From contig JABBOT010000004.1 in assembly GCA_016165875.1 (NCBI GenBank), forward strand, positions 13,269,672-13,333,671: a stretch of 64,000 nt of DNA, read 5' to 3'. How positions within the stretch are numbered: the first letter of the stretch is position 1; each line of letters starts with the position of its first letter. The notes under the pieces were generated by a model. It had not been told where the DNA came from, did no database searches, and saw only the letters and a list, made by a program, of their open reading frames with translations. Origin of the DNA: Acanthopleura granulata (taxonomy: Eukaryota; Mollusca; Polyplacophora; Chitonida; Chitonidae). Made by a program: the position numbers and the translations under genes. Positions 1-13,900 of this stretch are shown here, piece by piece.

Positions 1-1382
1 ATAGTATGGAAAGGTTTTTTTTGGCAAAGTAACAACTAATCAGGCAAGGCACTACAAAACATATTATAGCAATCCGCGCATGCTATAAATAGTGACAAAA
101 TTGAATCGCCTTGTATCATCGTGATGAACCAATTGAGCCTATTAGTTCTGATAGTTTTTACTGAATGGATGGATTGACGAAAAGCAGACTCCAGTGTGGG
201 TTAAATTATGTCACCTGCGACTTACCCTTACTTTGATTTATCCTAGAAGAGGTCAATTTGTCAGTAAAAATGGGAAAGGTATCGCATACTTGAATCCAAA
301 ACCCACTTGTCGGAATTAGATCATGTTTACATTGCCTATTGTTTATCACTGTCAACACAGTGGGGTGATGGGTGACGTGAAACTATATACTTTGTTCCAA
401 GTAAAGCATCCTGCTTCTTTAAAACAGTAAACTTTCTAAATATGACAAATATCTTCCAATAACTCCGAGAATACTTCAAGGTACATCTCTATATTTACAT
501 GTTATAGGCTGCATTTTTGAACTGGCATTACATCTGAAAGCCTGTACAGGTTACAAGTCTGTTCTCACCTTTTCACTCTCCAGCTATACACTAGCAAATT
601 TCTTAAATGTGTTAAATCAATGCACAACCCATAAATTATTCGGTGACAAATCCATTCAACAGGTCCAAGAATAACCTTTGGCACTCTGGTTTTCTCCACC
701 CTTACAACTTATCGCCATCATGTAAGTGAAAAATTCTCGAGCCTTAATGAACAGGCAAATAAAAATATAAACAGCATCTAACAATGGTTATACAGCAACT
801 TTACTTTTGGCTGCCATGTTGGGTGTTAGGATGGCTTTGTTTTGTTTTTGTGCTGTATTTAGCCTTCAGCAGACTGATGTACAAGGCAACGTGGCTAATC
901 GCCCTTTGATGTCAATCATCAGACAATAGGACTTCGGTCTTGATTCAGCCTAGTTCGACGTGATATATTCCGCACTTAGATTCAAGAATTCTCATCATTG
1001 TGCCACTGTCACAAGGAGAACTTTTGATATAATATACGTTGTCAAATTATCCAACCTTCCGGGACAGTTTTATGTAGAACCTCTCTCATTTTGGCAAACT
1101 TGACCGCTACAGCGAGCAGCACATGGACTACTAGGATTAGAGGATCTAAATAAGAAGTATAGGATATGGAAGAAAGTCAGCTGTATGAAACTTTGAGTGG
1201 CAGTGACAGGTCTAGAGGTGGGTCAGGGGAACCTATTTTGTTTTTTGTTTCTTTTGGGGTTTTTTTTGTTTTTTTTTTGTTTTTGGAATGATTTTTGAAT
1301 TGTTTTAAGATTATACAGTTTGACTTGACCGCATATAAAATCATGAGATGGATTTGACAGGATGTCACTGTTTACATTGTAG
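1..1382. other. Upstream/intronic sequence, no exon recognised
   Basis: This AT-rich stretch precedes the rolling stone-like exon and should contain its intron, but I could not identify a convincing 5' coding exon. A short open frame from an ATG at 1166 runs to a possible donor at 1217/1218 (GAG then GTGGGT). It would join in phase only if the next exon began at 1399, which looks weaker than the acceptor at 1382. A long T/G-rich tract lies at 1234-1290. Confidence 0.4.
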
Positions 1383-2216
1383 TGGCGAATGCCCCCAGTT
1401 TTCGTTATTGGATACAAGGTGTTTCTGACTGTGTATGTGGACTTTTGGCTAATGTATACCGCTATCCGCTATGAAGACATTGACATCAGTGGAGGTTCGG
1501 GGACATTCATACCTTGGCCAGCCTGGCTGACAAATTGGACATACACACTGCTGGCTTTACACCTTACCATGTCCACTGTGGCCATTGTGGTGTATCACGT
1601 GGTCAAATTTTCAAACAACCACTCTTGGCTGTGCACACGAGCAGGTAGTGAACACTGGAGAATCATGCATGAAGGGAATAACCAAAGGGAGATAACTGGA
1701 GAGACTTACAGTACAGATGGCACTCAATCACCCGTTATAGTTCGTACTCCTGGTGCACCCTGGTACGTGATGGTCCTCTGGATTCTCTTTGACATGGCCA
1801 CTGCAGCAGTCCCAATGGTAACACTAATGTTTTTCATTTTCCTGTGGCCTCACATGAACCAATCAGGGGGAATAGATAATGACAACTTGCAGCTTCATGG
1901 GCTAAGCTCCGTTTGTTTGATCATAGACTTCTTGTTAAGCCCAGTCCCTGTTCGCTTGTTGCATGTGATATATCCTTTTGTTTATGGTCTCGTGTATCTT
2001 GTGTTCAGTGCCATATATTGGAGTGGGGACCACAGCCGTGTTCTATACCCTGGAGTTCTAGACTGGAACATGCCTGGGAAAACCATTGGAATGGTGTTTG
2101 TTGTCCTTGCAGTTCTGTGCATTTTGCAGCTGATGTTTTTTGCTTTGCACAAGCTGAAGATGTATATTTACTACAATTTGTACAGCCGAGATTTCTATGA
2201 GAGTATTGGTGACTAG
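1383..2216 (+). CDS. Rolling stone-like multipass membrane protein, 3' coding exon (5' end missing)
   Basis: This is the last coding exon of a rolling stone-family protein. The family is named for Drosophila rost, involved in myoblast fusion; invertebrate members are mostly uncharacterised plasma-membrane proteins. About 277 residues are encoded. The frame opens just after a TAG at an acceptor (ATTGTAG, 1376-1382) and reads WRMPPVFVIGYK, which fits the family's first membrane segment preceded by a tryptophan. Six hydrophobic segments can be seen at roughly residues 7-27, 52-74, 127-150, 170-188, 190-211 and 230-254. The family signature is clear: LHGLSSVCLIIDFLLSPVPV followed by RLLHVIYPF and a late AIYW. 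The protein ends at TGA 2214-2216 after a short cytosolic tail. The N-terminal 20-40 residues must come from an upstream exon that I did not find, so this is a partial model. An ATG lies at 1389, but the frame and family alignment argue against it being the true start. Confidence 0.85.
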   Translation, partial: WRMPPVFVIGYKVFLTVYVDFWLMYTAIRYEDIDISGGSGTFIPWPAWLTNWTYTLLALHLTMSTVAIVVYHVVKFSNNHSWLCTRAGSEHWRIMHEGNNQREITGETYSTDGTQSPVIVRTPGAPWYVMVLWILFDMATAAVPMVTLMFFIFLWPHMNQSGGIDNDNLQLHGLSSVCLIIDFLLSPVPVRLLHVIYPFVYGLVYLVFSAIYWSGDHSRVLYPGVLDWNMPGKTIGMVFVVLAVLCILQLMFFALHKLKMYIYYNLYSRDFYESIGD

Positions 2217-2511
2217 AGGTGTATCCACAAGTGATAATTCAGTAGTTCTTCATGATACAAACATGTACTCAAGATCTATGTACAGAAAACAGAATTTGTG
2301 ATACATTTAAGTTTGACACATTCATTTACTTTGTACAGTACATTTTTAACGGATGAAATCACCATATGTGCAGAATGCAATATATGCCCCCTTTTCTTAA
2401 TTAACATCTTCTCATTTTTATTTTCTATTGACCTTAGCCTTATGTTAAGGCAAGCAGCTGACTAGACATCTATTTCCAGATTTTTTTTCCTTTTTTTATA
2501 TAAAAACATTC

Positions 2512-2517
2512 AATAAA
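2512..2517 (+). terminator. Polyadenylation signal AATAAA for the rolling stone-like gene
   Basis: A canonical AATAAA lies about 295 bases downstream of the stop codon at 2216. A second AATAAA at 2795-2800 could serve as an alternative site. The intervening sequence reads as an AT-rich 3' UTR. Confidence 0.55.
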
Positions 2518-2530
2518 GTGTTACTTACAT

Positions 2531-5500
2531 ACTGAAAAGATTAATGCTGTTGTCCTGGGCTCACAGAAATACCCATGACATTCACAGTCAAATGTCCAGG
2601 AAAACAGGAGTACATATGTTAACTTTATGATGTAACTACAGATCAGTTTGTATATATAAATTGTAATAATAAAAATATTGTCGTCATAAATGTATGAAGT
2701 TTTGAACCACACTTAGCTTTATAAAGTCTGTAGAGCCAGTGGCTCAATTTTTGGATTCATCAGTAACTGGAAATGGTACTTTTTTGTGGTATTAAATAAA
2801 GACTATCTTTAAATAAAATCTGCACCATCCAAAAGGCCATTTCAAGCCAATTCAAAATATGGTCTTCATTATTCTTTGGTATTTTTTCAAGAAAGATTCA
2901 TTGTAGCTGCTAAACATGTTATAACAGTTCCATTTCCACATTAAATAGAAATGTCTGTGTATTACCACATGTATATTTATGTAGAAACATAAACAGTCAA
3001 AGGATGGCCAGCAACTAAAAAGAATATCTAATGTCTGTTTTAAATCTTTCAATGACTAAATTTCCTTGCAAGTCTTAACCTAAAATTAGATTTATGTAAA
3101 TGCTGAGTGTTCTGACCCTTTCTCAAGCATGTACATGTATGTATGTACCAAAACTTTCAGTTTCAGTAGCTAGCACTACCTACACCTAAAAGCTCGTGCT
3201 AATTTGGGGATCAACATATATGTACATGAAAATGTATCCTTTTATGAAATCATGAATCAAAAAGTTCATCACCAGAGTGATATATTATTTTTTGTGTATG
3301 GCATATGTGCATTTTTTTGAACATGTTGATTTAATAAAGTGTATTCTATTAGTTTCATATTTGTTATTAATTATAACACTTGTTGATATAATTTTTCTTA
3401 ACATTTATTATTCTACACCTTGTGATTATGGATTTCCAAACTATAACTACTGTTGTTCTAGAAGGTCTTTATTATTGGTGCTTGTACACGGAATATTCCC
3501 ATATATCATTTCATTTCATGGTTGTCTACCTTCAAGTAATTTAATCATTTGTCTTGCTTAAAAACTTTACAGAGAGAGTTTGATTGGCTCACTTGTTAAA
3601 GACAGGTTCGGAAAAAACAGTATCTGTACAAATGAGACTTAACATGACAATATTTGTATAGTGTGTCTCTTGAACTATAGTACTTCAAGTAAATATAGGG
3701 AGTTTAACAAATATATGATTTTTAGCTGGCAGGTGGGAAGGAATGCAATTAATTTCTTTTTTGAGAAATACAGGAGTAAATATTGCAGAAAATGTTTCAT
3801 TTAGCTCAGGTCTGAAAGATGTACAGGAGTTCAGGTATTTTGAGATAGTTTGTACATATATGTTGTATTCTTTGATAAAGAGTACATTATCATAGGTTTA
3901 TATAGATCATAGACTCAACAGAAACGTTTACGTTTCACATACATTTATGTTCAGCGTGTATTTCCATGCATCTCTGATTGATAACTTATAAATGTCCCAG
4001 GTTAAAGTATAGTATATGTATGTTCAGAAACCACCTTTTCAGGTTATACAAGTCATATCTTATTGCTTTGTGATTTAGGGGTTCTTCTAGGCTGTACTTT
4101 TACACTGACAGCATTCTGTTTGAGAACCTTATTCAAGTCCCAGAAGGGTACCAGTATGTGTTCTGTATAACTTGCAAAAATACAAATTAATGTTCTATGT
4201 TAAAGCACTTCATTGTAGGGTTATTATCAAGCTATTTTCATATTTCTCACAAATCACAACTTTAAAAAACCAAAATAAAAAATACTGATTTTCTTCTCAT
4301 TTATTTTGTAGTAAAATAAACATCACAAGTTAAACATTGTGGCATGTTCATCACAATACCGGTGCTTTTATTATTCACATTATATAAAACCAGATTTAAC
4401 ACTTTAGGTCGTAAACATGTATGTAAATATTGTTATGTTGTTAATTGTAATTATTGGTATTTTCATCATAATATGAAGTTATATAGTTTTGAAACATTTG
4501 CTTTCCCAGATGATGTATGATGCTAAAAGCATAAAGAAAACAGCATTTGAAAGGTGCTTCTTGTTTAAGATATGCATTCATCCTATCATCGGGAGCTGAT
4601 GAATAAAAATAAAAATAAAAAAAATAAAGTGCCAAGTCACTGTTAAACTATCACATAGATGACCGACACTCTCAGTTGACACTCCAATAATATTTATTGG
4701 GCTCTCGCATTACATGTTTGTTTTCCCGCTCTTTTTCCCGGAAGTCCCTCTCCATTCCCTGGAGGTACAGAAGTCCTACCACTATTAACAGACACACACG
4801 ACTGTATGGAGTGAGTTAACAGTCACAAGGAAGTATCAAATGCTTCAGATGTAGTGCTCTGACACTACTGGTGTATTTTGTAAAACTCATAAGTGGAAGT
4901 ACAGGTTTCTCCAGTTATATTGTGTGGTGTTTCTACGTGTAAAATTAAATATCTCAAGACATAAATGTAATATGTAGCTTTAGATATAATCTTCGGTATA
5001 TCCAAGCACAATGTTGTCTACCATTAAAAATATTGTTTTGTAGCTTAGATTGTAAGCCTACTGCTTCATTCATATTCTGAGATCCGTGCTATGTACTATC
5101 CCACCTACATGTGATGAACGACCAGCCACAAACCTGATTTGCATGCACCAGGTACATTACAGTGTGTTAAGAGAGCACCTGCAGGGTTTGTACTACACTG
5201 GCATGTAATATGCTTTGATGGAGCATATATTACAATGGCACCAAACTTGAAGTAGTGCAAGGCTGGGCTGCAGCGGTTTTCTTTGCCATCAAGGTAAAGT
5301 GTTGTACAGTCGAGTGCTGGATCATGTGATCCAGTGGTCATAACAAGTGTTAGGGTTACTCTCTCAGACACTCTGTTCAGTCCTACATTGAGAAAGGTTG
5401 GTGAACTTTTTTACAGTGTATACTGCAAGGTTAACCTACTTTCTCAATATTGTGGGACATTGCTTCAGTACCTGACTATACCATCGTGCCTTACGTGGGC

Positions 5501-7029
5501 TGTTATCTTTCAGCAATCATAAACTCTCTGTATGAAGCAGGTTCCTTCTTTGTGCCAAGTTACCTTTACTTGTAAACAAGCCACAAAAGACCCACTCGTT
5601 TTACCATGAGGATTGTGAACATGCATGGTTAGCTCATGTATAAAATGTAGTTTTATGTAAAAATTAAGTTTTTTGAAGGATTTAAATTTTTTTGGAACTT
5701 ACATATTTGATTGTTAAATTTATATCAAACTCTGAAAGTTTGTAAGTAAAGATTCTCTGCTTCTGCTTCTGTGGTGCATTGTTAAATTGCTTATAGATGT
5801 ACTTATTGTATAATGGTACTATTAAAATTAAGTTTAGATCTCTTCCAGGTGTCCATGAGTTTTTATTTTTTATTTATATTTTTTGATATATATATATATA
5901 TATTTTTTGTACCTTGGCCAAAATTGGTATGGGGATATTGTTGTAGTGCCTGTCCATCCATCCGTTCATTGTGAACACAAAATCTTTTGAATGTTTGAAA
6001 TGATATTTGCCAGCCTTCAACCACAGCTGATATTTATTCATTTTCTGTAACTTTCATCAGTAATATTGGTGGTCATTGGGGTTATTTACAGAGGCTGTAC
6101 AAAAAATTTTGGTGTAAAATCAGTCAGCAGTAACCCAATCAAAGTTTTGCTATTCGTTCAGAATAAGTGTGAATAATTACCTGTCACAAATATCAACTAC
6201 ATCAGTGCATGTCTTACCATTTAAAATCAGCAATAACGTTAATAAAATTTATAAAGCACGTCAGTTTTAACTTATTCAAACTTAAGAATCATTCTGGCAT
6301 TTTAAATGGTTTAGGGTACTAAGTTATGATATTTTCTGAAAGGCAATAGTTTAAAAGAAAATTTGGCCTGACCTGATTTTTGCCTAAAAAATATTTTTTG
6401 ATTTATCTTTTAAAAGTACTCCAAGCAGTTTTTATAAAATTTGTGCAATATATGCACCTAGTCCCAAAGGTTTTTCATTTACCTTGGCTTATTTCATCAA
6501 GGGTCTTTGACTTCTGCCTCCATAACCATGTAAATAAATCATCTCTTGCAACTGCATTTAGTGCATGCATTTTTTTTCAAGAATACTTTGATGATGATAG
6601 CCGCCTTCAGCACTGGATACATTTGTTTTGTTATATCTTTGAGGTTTGCAAGCAAAGGAGAAAAAAATCATTATTATGCATTTAGACTAAATAGTGCTGT
6701 ATATCTGCAAGATACCTATCTGTGACCATCTCAAGACCAAGGTCCAGTGTTTTGGCAAATGCAATCAGCCTATGTTGTACTGGTGTTTTTCCATCCATGA
6801 GCATGATAGTATTACATCATTCAGTATATGGACATCACCCTGTGTTTGTACAAGACATGCCTGCTCCTAGGTCGGGTCAGACCAAAGATTTCAAAAATAC
6901 CATGCAATGCACTTAAAAGCCCTCTGCTTTAAGCACATGTACATTGTAATGAATATATACAAATTCCAAGATATATTATGTTTAATAGCAGCCATTCATT
7001 AAATTTAACTCAAATACATGCAATTGTAA
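2531..7029. other. Intergenic AT-rich DNA
   Basis: No gene is supported here. Short open frames at 3277-3561 and 6380-6685 are AT-driven, have no recognisable motif, and lack convincing splice context. There is an (AT)n tract at about 5886-5902. At 5905-6060, GTCCATCCATCCGTTC followed by GTGAACACAAAATC looks like a fragment of a dispersed repeat, but I cannot classify it. Confidence 0.6.
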
Positions 7030-7625
7030 TGACCTTAAAATCATACTGGAGTGCTAGTGTAGATGTGGTATAGATTTGGTGAGCTTGGCACAAACTGGTC
7101 AAGACACAGAGCGTTTATAAGCCTTTCATAAATGGCCTTGAAGATAAAGGACAAGGTCGCTGAAAACCAATAGTGTTCTCCCCCATGCTAGTGCCTAAGT
7201 GTGGTGTGACTTTCGTGAGCTTTGCCTAAGCTGTTCTAGAAATAGAGTGTTTACAAGAATTTAATTTAAATGACCCAAAGGACCCTGAAGGAAAAGGCCA
7301 AGGTCGATGAAAATCAGTAGTGTTCTTCCTATGCCAGTGTGTGTGGTGTAAGTTTGATGAACTTGGGCTAAACCATTCTGGAGTAAAGCGTTTATAAGCC
7401 TGTTATAAAATTTAAATGACCCCAATGAGCTTGAAGAGAAAGGTCAATGTCGGTGAAAATCAACAGGGTTCTTCCTCATGCCAAGGTGAAAGTGTGGTGT
7501 AAGTTTGGTGAACTTAGGATAAGGCGTCTAGAGATGGAGCCTTTACGAGGATATGGACAGGAGGACGGATGGACGGACCCCGCCCGCTACGACAAGAGCC
7601 GTCCAATATTGCCCAAGGGGTAAAA
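7030..7625. repeat. Degenerate tandem array, unit about 138-150 bp
   Basis: The anchor GTGGTGTAAGTTTG (or a close variant) followed by GAACTT/GAGCTT recurs at about 7064, 7202, 7345 and 7495. Each anchor is followed by a GCGTTTATAAGCC-like segment and an AAGGTCGATGAAAATCA-like segment. The array ends at a GGACGGATGGACGG motif and then CCCAAGGGGTAAAA. It lies just downstream of the Kelch gene's 3' end. It resembles satellite cores carried by non-autonomous mobile elements in molluscs, but I see no element termini. Confidence 0.7.
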
Positions 7626-7845
7626 ATGGTACATTTAGTTGTTTCTGGCTCGCTTGACGCTAAGGGCTGAGAGACTTAAGCAAGGAAAGATGAGTGGTTG
7701 GCCCAGTGTGAGTATAATGTGACTGGGTGGGGTCTGGTGTCTTCGGCATGTCTGGTGTCTTCGGCAGATTAACCGGTCTTCAGCATATATAAACAACATC
7801 ATCCCACACACACACACATATATATATATAAAGCGCTGTACTGTT

Positions 7846-7851
7846 TTTATT
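7846..7851 (-). terminator. Probable polyadenylation signal of the Kelch gene
   Basis: TTTATT on the + strand gives AATAAA on the gene strand, about 105 bases past the stop codon at 7955. A CA/TA microsatellite lies just beyond it at about 7806-7830. Confidence 0.5.
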
Positions 7852-7954
7852 TCCAGGCAAGAAATTGATGCTTTGTGTACAATTGCATGATATATGAATG
7901 TTTGTTGAGTGTTGCAAGTTGTGTTCATGTACAGCATTTCCGGATCTAATGTCC

Positions 7955-10900
7955 TTATCTAGACACCAACGGTAAGACAGCACAGCCAACGGACTTAGCA
8001 GGGTGAGGCAACGGCTCCACTCCTGATTCCCAGAATCCAGTTCCGGCATTATAACATTCGATAGACTGCAAAACTTGATTGTAATCCTTGGAACAAACTC
8101 CGCCTATGATGTAAATTTTGTTGCCTGTAAAATACAAAAGAAACGTCGACTATATATTACAGTACACGTATGTCTTTAATACAATGAAATAGGTAATGCT
8201 TTAACTTTAACTGTAATCATTGCACATCCTAGAGGGCTAAACCTTGTTGGTTAAATAAGAGCGTATGTTTTGAAATTTAATATTCCTGTTTTTGTTTTCT
8301 GAGGGGAGGGGGGAGTGAATGTCGTTGGGTGTATAAAGCCTTTTTGATTATTCCCTCAGTACATAAATACTTTGAAGATTTAATCATTATTGACACGTTT
8401 GCCGTTTTTGCGTCGGAATGTTCGAAGTATGGTATTTAGTTTTACAGTCAGCATTTTGTTTAAATCCAGCGTTTGAGACAGACGATGAGATATTAATGTT
8501 GCGTTAGAATTTGTTGCTCTCACCGATAACAGCGGATCCGGCGTTGTGCCTAGCAGTTTTTAGGTTGGCCACATGTTCCCAGGAGTCTGACCTGGTGTCA
8601 TACAGATCCACGGAGGAGATGCTCTGCAGCATGTTGTTCATCTCAGCGGCACCACCGAAGATGTACAAACGGTTGTTACTGCACACTAAGTTGCAGTAAC
8701 AACGAGGGATGCGCAAGTCATGTTTCACTGTCCATCTGCAACACACGTGTAAGAAGATTCTGGGATTCATTATCTCACATCATGATCATTTTCAAACATC
8801 TGATTACATTGGGCATTGTAAGAACAGTTTAAAAAAAACGTCAGTTTTGAAGTAAAAATCCTGTGCTTTTGAAATAAAAATTGACCAGTTTAAAAAAAAT
8901 TATATTAATGCCACTAGAATTTTTTGTTTCAAAATTGGTAAATTTCTGCTTCAGTTGTAGTCAGGATTACTTCAAAACGGGTCGTTTTATTTCCATAGGG
9001 GAACTTATATATTTATAAGTGGCCAGTTTATATTTCAAAAGCAAAACATATCTCAAACATGGATTCTACAATGCACAACCATTTCCATTACATAGTCGCT
9101 AGTTATACTATATTGACCGGAATCGTAAGGAGGAGCAAGATATCTGTAACTTGCAGCAACATGTCGTCAGAAAGACCTGTATATTGCAAAGAAAATATTA
9201 ATGATCTGATTTAAAAAAACACAGCTGTATCACAGCATAGATATATAAGGAAAATACAATGTACGCACTTGTGTATTCTTGGGTCAAAACATTCCACCAC
9301 TTTCAGGACGGGCAATCCTCTGCTGAGTGCGCCCTCTTCCCCATAACCGCCCGCCACAAACAGGAACCCTTTGAACACCGCCGCCCCTGCCCCTAAGCGA
9401 GCATACTTCATGGGCGAGATGTAGGACCAGCTGTTCTCATGAGGGTTGTACCTCTCCGCAGTATTCAGCACTCTTATCAAGACAAAAACAAGAGCATATA
9501 TGAAGGGACATAATAAAGCAATTTAATGACAGGTGAATAACATATGTAAGTCAATAATGAAAAGAAGACCTGAGAACATGCTCAAAGAAAACGCATATAT
9601 GCATCCCGTATTTAAAAGTGACATATCTCAACGTGTGGTTGACACAGAAAGCAACTGTGTCTCCAAATACCCCTTCTTTTAGGAGAACGGCACAAACCAC
9701 CTGATAACAGGGTGAGCTCTTCTAAGAAGAGTTGACATGGGTTTTGTGACTTTAACTGATAAGGCTGCGAATGCTTGGCACATTGAACGAACTGAATGTG
9801 AATTATTGTATAAAATGCTTGGATTAAGCAAATACAACATTTTCTTAACGTCCGAAAGCCCGCATCCTGGACAACGTCAATTATTATATTGTTTATGTTT
9901 TATTCTATCCGCCTGATAGCGTTATCAGTCGTTTTATCTAATTGCCTGAGATGCTGTATACCTTCCCCATTCGTCTTGTCCACCCAAGGCATATAGCTTC
10001 CCGAAGAGAGGACAGAGCGCGTGGCACCTCCGCTTGGACAGCATTGGGGCCACCTCGCACCATATGGTCTCTTCAGTATCAAACACAAACACTCGGTTAC
10101 AAGCTTGTGTTGCCGCCCTTCGCGACTTCGCGTCGTTTTCACATCCACCTAAACCAAAAACGACATTACCAGACGCAATAAGTACATGTATATATAAACT
10201 GCTATCGTATATTTCCTCACACTGCCACTCATCTCCCAAAGTGGCACGTTCGGTTTAGCTCTAGCGTGCTTACCCTCTATAGAGGCCTCTACAGACAATA
10301 ATCTATGGGTAAGCCCGCTAGAGTTAGTTCGGGTTATGATTCTGAAATTACATAAATTGTCCAGCGAATGTGGTCTTATTTCTTTCTTTATTGGAATGGT
10401 GTTCACGTGCTGCTCAAGTCTATGCTTAAATTTATACCGTGAAACATTGAGTACTATATTTTTCGTTTCGCATGGCAATATCACTATCTATCATTACCAG
10501 TAAGATAGAGCTTTCCTCCAAATATGGCAACTGCATGATTTTGTCGGTGTTCTGGAAGTGGGGCGAACTGCATCCATTTATTTTTCTCAGAGCTGTAGCG
10601 CTGAACGTGTCGACCTATTCAGAGAACATATAGAACTGATATGCGTTAAAAAAAAAAAACAGACAATGTAGAGAAAAATACTATTTAAATTAATCTGACA
10701 TGCAGAAAGGGCGCCTAGAATTATTCGTGTATTGTTGTGAAAAAAAGGATGAGTAGCACAAAAGCTGAAGAGCTAGTATGAACGATGAACTTAGCTTTCC
10801 CTACCGTGTTTATGGTCACGGCTCCGCTTCTGTGCACCACCAACTGCTAAAATGTCTCCGGTCAAAAAGTCGTCCATCTGAGGACCATCATATCTGAGCC

Positions 10901-13900
10901 CTGACGTCACCTTGGCGCGTGGGTTCCGACGGGCTGGTAAGTGGTCACCGATGATCTCATCGTCCACGGAGTACTCGTCCTCTGTGGACTGGCTGACGGC
11001 GTACGAGTGGCTGGATTGGGGTGCGGCAGGGATATTCTCTAGTCCTGGGGGTGGTTGCAGCTGCACGGGGTCTTGGATCCCGCTTGTGGTAGGAGACGGA
11101 TCCATTCTTGGTGGGCTGAAGGGTGACGAATCCTGAAACGTCTGTAAAATGTTCCAGATTCGTTCAATAATGGTCAGACAAAGAATTTAATGGCTTAAAG
11201 GGAAAGACCTCGCAAAAATGAACTTAGGGTGAGTAAAAAGGCCATTAAAAACTGTATCTGAAAATACCTTTACTGAATCTTTTAGATTTTTTTTCACCCA
11301 AATAAGCGCAGTCAAATCTTTTAATTGTATGGTGGGTATTTTGGACCATATTGATGATGTGGTTCTCCAGTGACGTCACGCCAACTTTTCTATGTCCTTA
11401 AAGCAGAAATTTAATGTCATTAGCTTTTCAACACACAGGCAAATTACAGGAGTACTCTTCACAAGAACAATATTCAGAACTGAACACAAAGGTGTACAAA
11501 ACGTTGTGTGACGTAACTGGTGAACCATATTATCAATATGGCCCATAAAACCCACCATACTATCAAAATATTTGACTGCGTTTATCTTGGTGGAAAAAAA
11601 TCAAAAAATTCAGTGAAGGTATATTCAGATACAGTTTTTAATGGCCTTTCCACTCTCCCTAAGTTCATATTTGCGAGGTCTTTTCCTTTAAAAATATTTA
11701 GCTGTATAAATTAAATGATTATAATATTAAATAGTTCGAATCCCCAATATTGTTGGGCTACGTAACGGCATTGCTGTAAATCGGTAAATGAATGATTCAT
11801 AAAAACAATACATGAAGAAAACCATTCTGGGTACTCCTGGACAAGTATAACCAAACTTACATCGTCTGGCACTTTTTTCCTGGGCCTTGAACCTTCGATT
11901 GTCATACCATCCTGAAGTCCAAGCTGTTGTGTCGTGTGTAACCTTATCAAAGAGATATATTTGTGTCATGAGTGGTAAAAGTCAAATAAAGCAGATGAAC
12001 TCCAGTGTATCTATAGAACGTTTCATTAAGCTGTCGGTCATGAAGTGCATGGAAGTAGTTTGGACAACTCTTCAGGATCGATGTGAGGCGACGAATAGTG
12101 TGATGCTTTACCCCTAAAATATATGAAAACGGAAGAACAAATTCGATGCTAAGTCACTTCATAGTACAAGACGTTCGTGACTTACCAGTTCCCTCTGAGT
12201 ACGAGCTCCTTGCACACGGGATCTGTTTTGAAAACAGGACTCATCTTACAACATTGGAAAAGCTCCCGAGGACTCATCAGGGAATAACGAATTCGTCTCA
12301 ACACGCGAACTTCTGAGTCCGGAGAGAGGTCTTTTGCTTGGTTCAGCCAGTTCATAACAACCTCAAAGATCTCCATTTCGGAACGAGCCACCAGTTCATC
12401 ATCTGTCAAGAGTTTGCACATGGTATCAGTGCTAAGGTGGTAAAATCTTTTCCACTTGTAAAGTTGAGCGAAGTTTCTTCGCACGATGTCGTAAGCTTGT
12501 TTATACAATGGCCCGTTGGGAGCGACCTTGTCCACAAGGATGAGAGCTTGTTCCGGAGTCATATTGTCCAGCAAGTCTTGCCAAGTCTCCAATATTCCAT
12601 GACATTTCAGTTTGCTGCTCATGAACAAGAAATCTGACACAAGATCAGGTCTAACGTTGAGCTCCCCCGTGTAGATGTAGGTAAGGAAGGCTCTGAAAGC
12701 GTCAGGTTCTATTCCTTTGATGCGAATTTCCAGTGGCAATTTGAGGCGGCCTTTGGATACCTCGTTCAGGAAAAGGTTAGAGAAGTATTCACTCTGACTC
12801 GCCAGAGCAATACGGTGTGTCGAAAACGTCTCCTCGTTTATCCGTATAATCACATCCGCCATACTCTGCTCCTGGTACAGTTGTTTCACGTACTCTCCAA
12901 GCTGGGAGTAGTGGTGGATCTTGTCGATGGGTTTCGTGGTGAGTTGATGGAGTGCAGCCCGAAGGCGGGGTGACGCCGTGTTGTCCATGTAGTCGGTGGA
13001 CTCACTGCCTCTGGACACCTGTCCGACTGATGAACCGGAATCGGGGGATGCCACCGGCCGGAACACGTTTGTCTCATCCATGACAAGCACAGGGACGTGC
13101 CCTGATGGCCTCTGTCTGTCAATGCCGCTGCTAGCTGGTTGTGCAGAATCTTCTGCACAAGTGGGGAAAAAAAGATGCGATTGAAGACGTTCTTATTTCA
13201 TATCGATAACTGTTATATATGAAAGTAACAATCAACATATCTGGCAGATAAAAATTCTGCACAACTATAATGTGCAATAATATTTTAGCAAGGTTTATCG
13301 GTCATTGAATAGAGAAAAACGTCTCGCTTCACCGCATAACAGACAAACCGACAGAGGAATGATCGCAGCCTGCATACATCAGGAACAGGATTCGAAGACG
13401 CGACCTCCCTGGTCAATGTAACGTTTTCACCCGAGGCAGTGTGTAAATATTTCTTCCAGCGAAGGCTTCAGAGAACAGAAATCAAAGCCCTCTTACCGTT
13501 GCGAACACAATGAAATGCCTACAGTGCTGGTTACCGAAAATTCGTGGATAACAGATTATATAAGATAAACCAAAATACTGTTCAGTAAGGAAAAGGCCAA
13601 AGAATAAACAAAATATAATTGCCAATATCCGCCGAACATGGATAGGCCTATAACAGAGTTTTGTTTCAGAACCACGCATTCTTGCATACTTATGTAAGAA
13701 TACTAAATGCTACATATATGATTTAAATTGCTTTCTGGAAATAACTTGTTAAGATGGGAGTTTCAATTGTAAATATAGGTACAATAAATCCACATTTATC
13801 GGCACTGTGCTGAATTTATATATGTGTGTAAATGTTATTTGGTGAAAACAATGGATGCGACAGGTAAAATGTCGTGGATTAGCGCTGTTAAGAAATAAAT

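Noticed and set aside
1166..1217. First coding exon of the rolling stone-like gene
   Set aside because: The peptide MEESQLYETLSGSD does not resemble the family N-terminus, and it joins in phase only through a weaker acceptor at 1398; left as an unsupported alternative.
3277..3561. 94-codon hydrophobic open frame
   Set aside because: AT-rich composition gives spurious Ile/Leu/Tyr-rich peptides; no signal peptide logic, splice sites or homology that I recognise.
5105..5522. Overlapping opposite-strand open frames of 60-90 codons
   Set aside because: No motif, no splice context and within AT-rich intergenic DNA.
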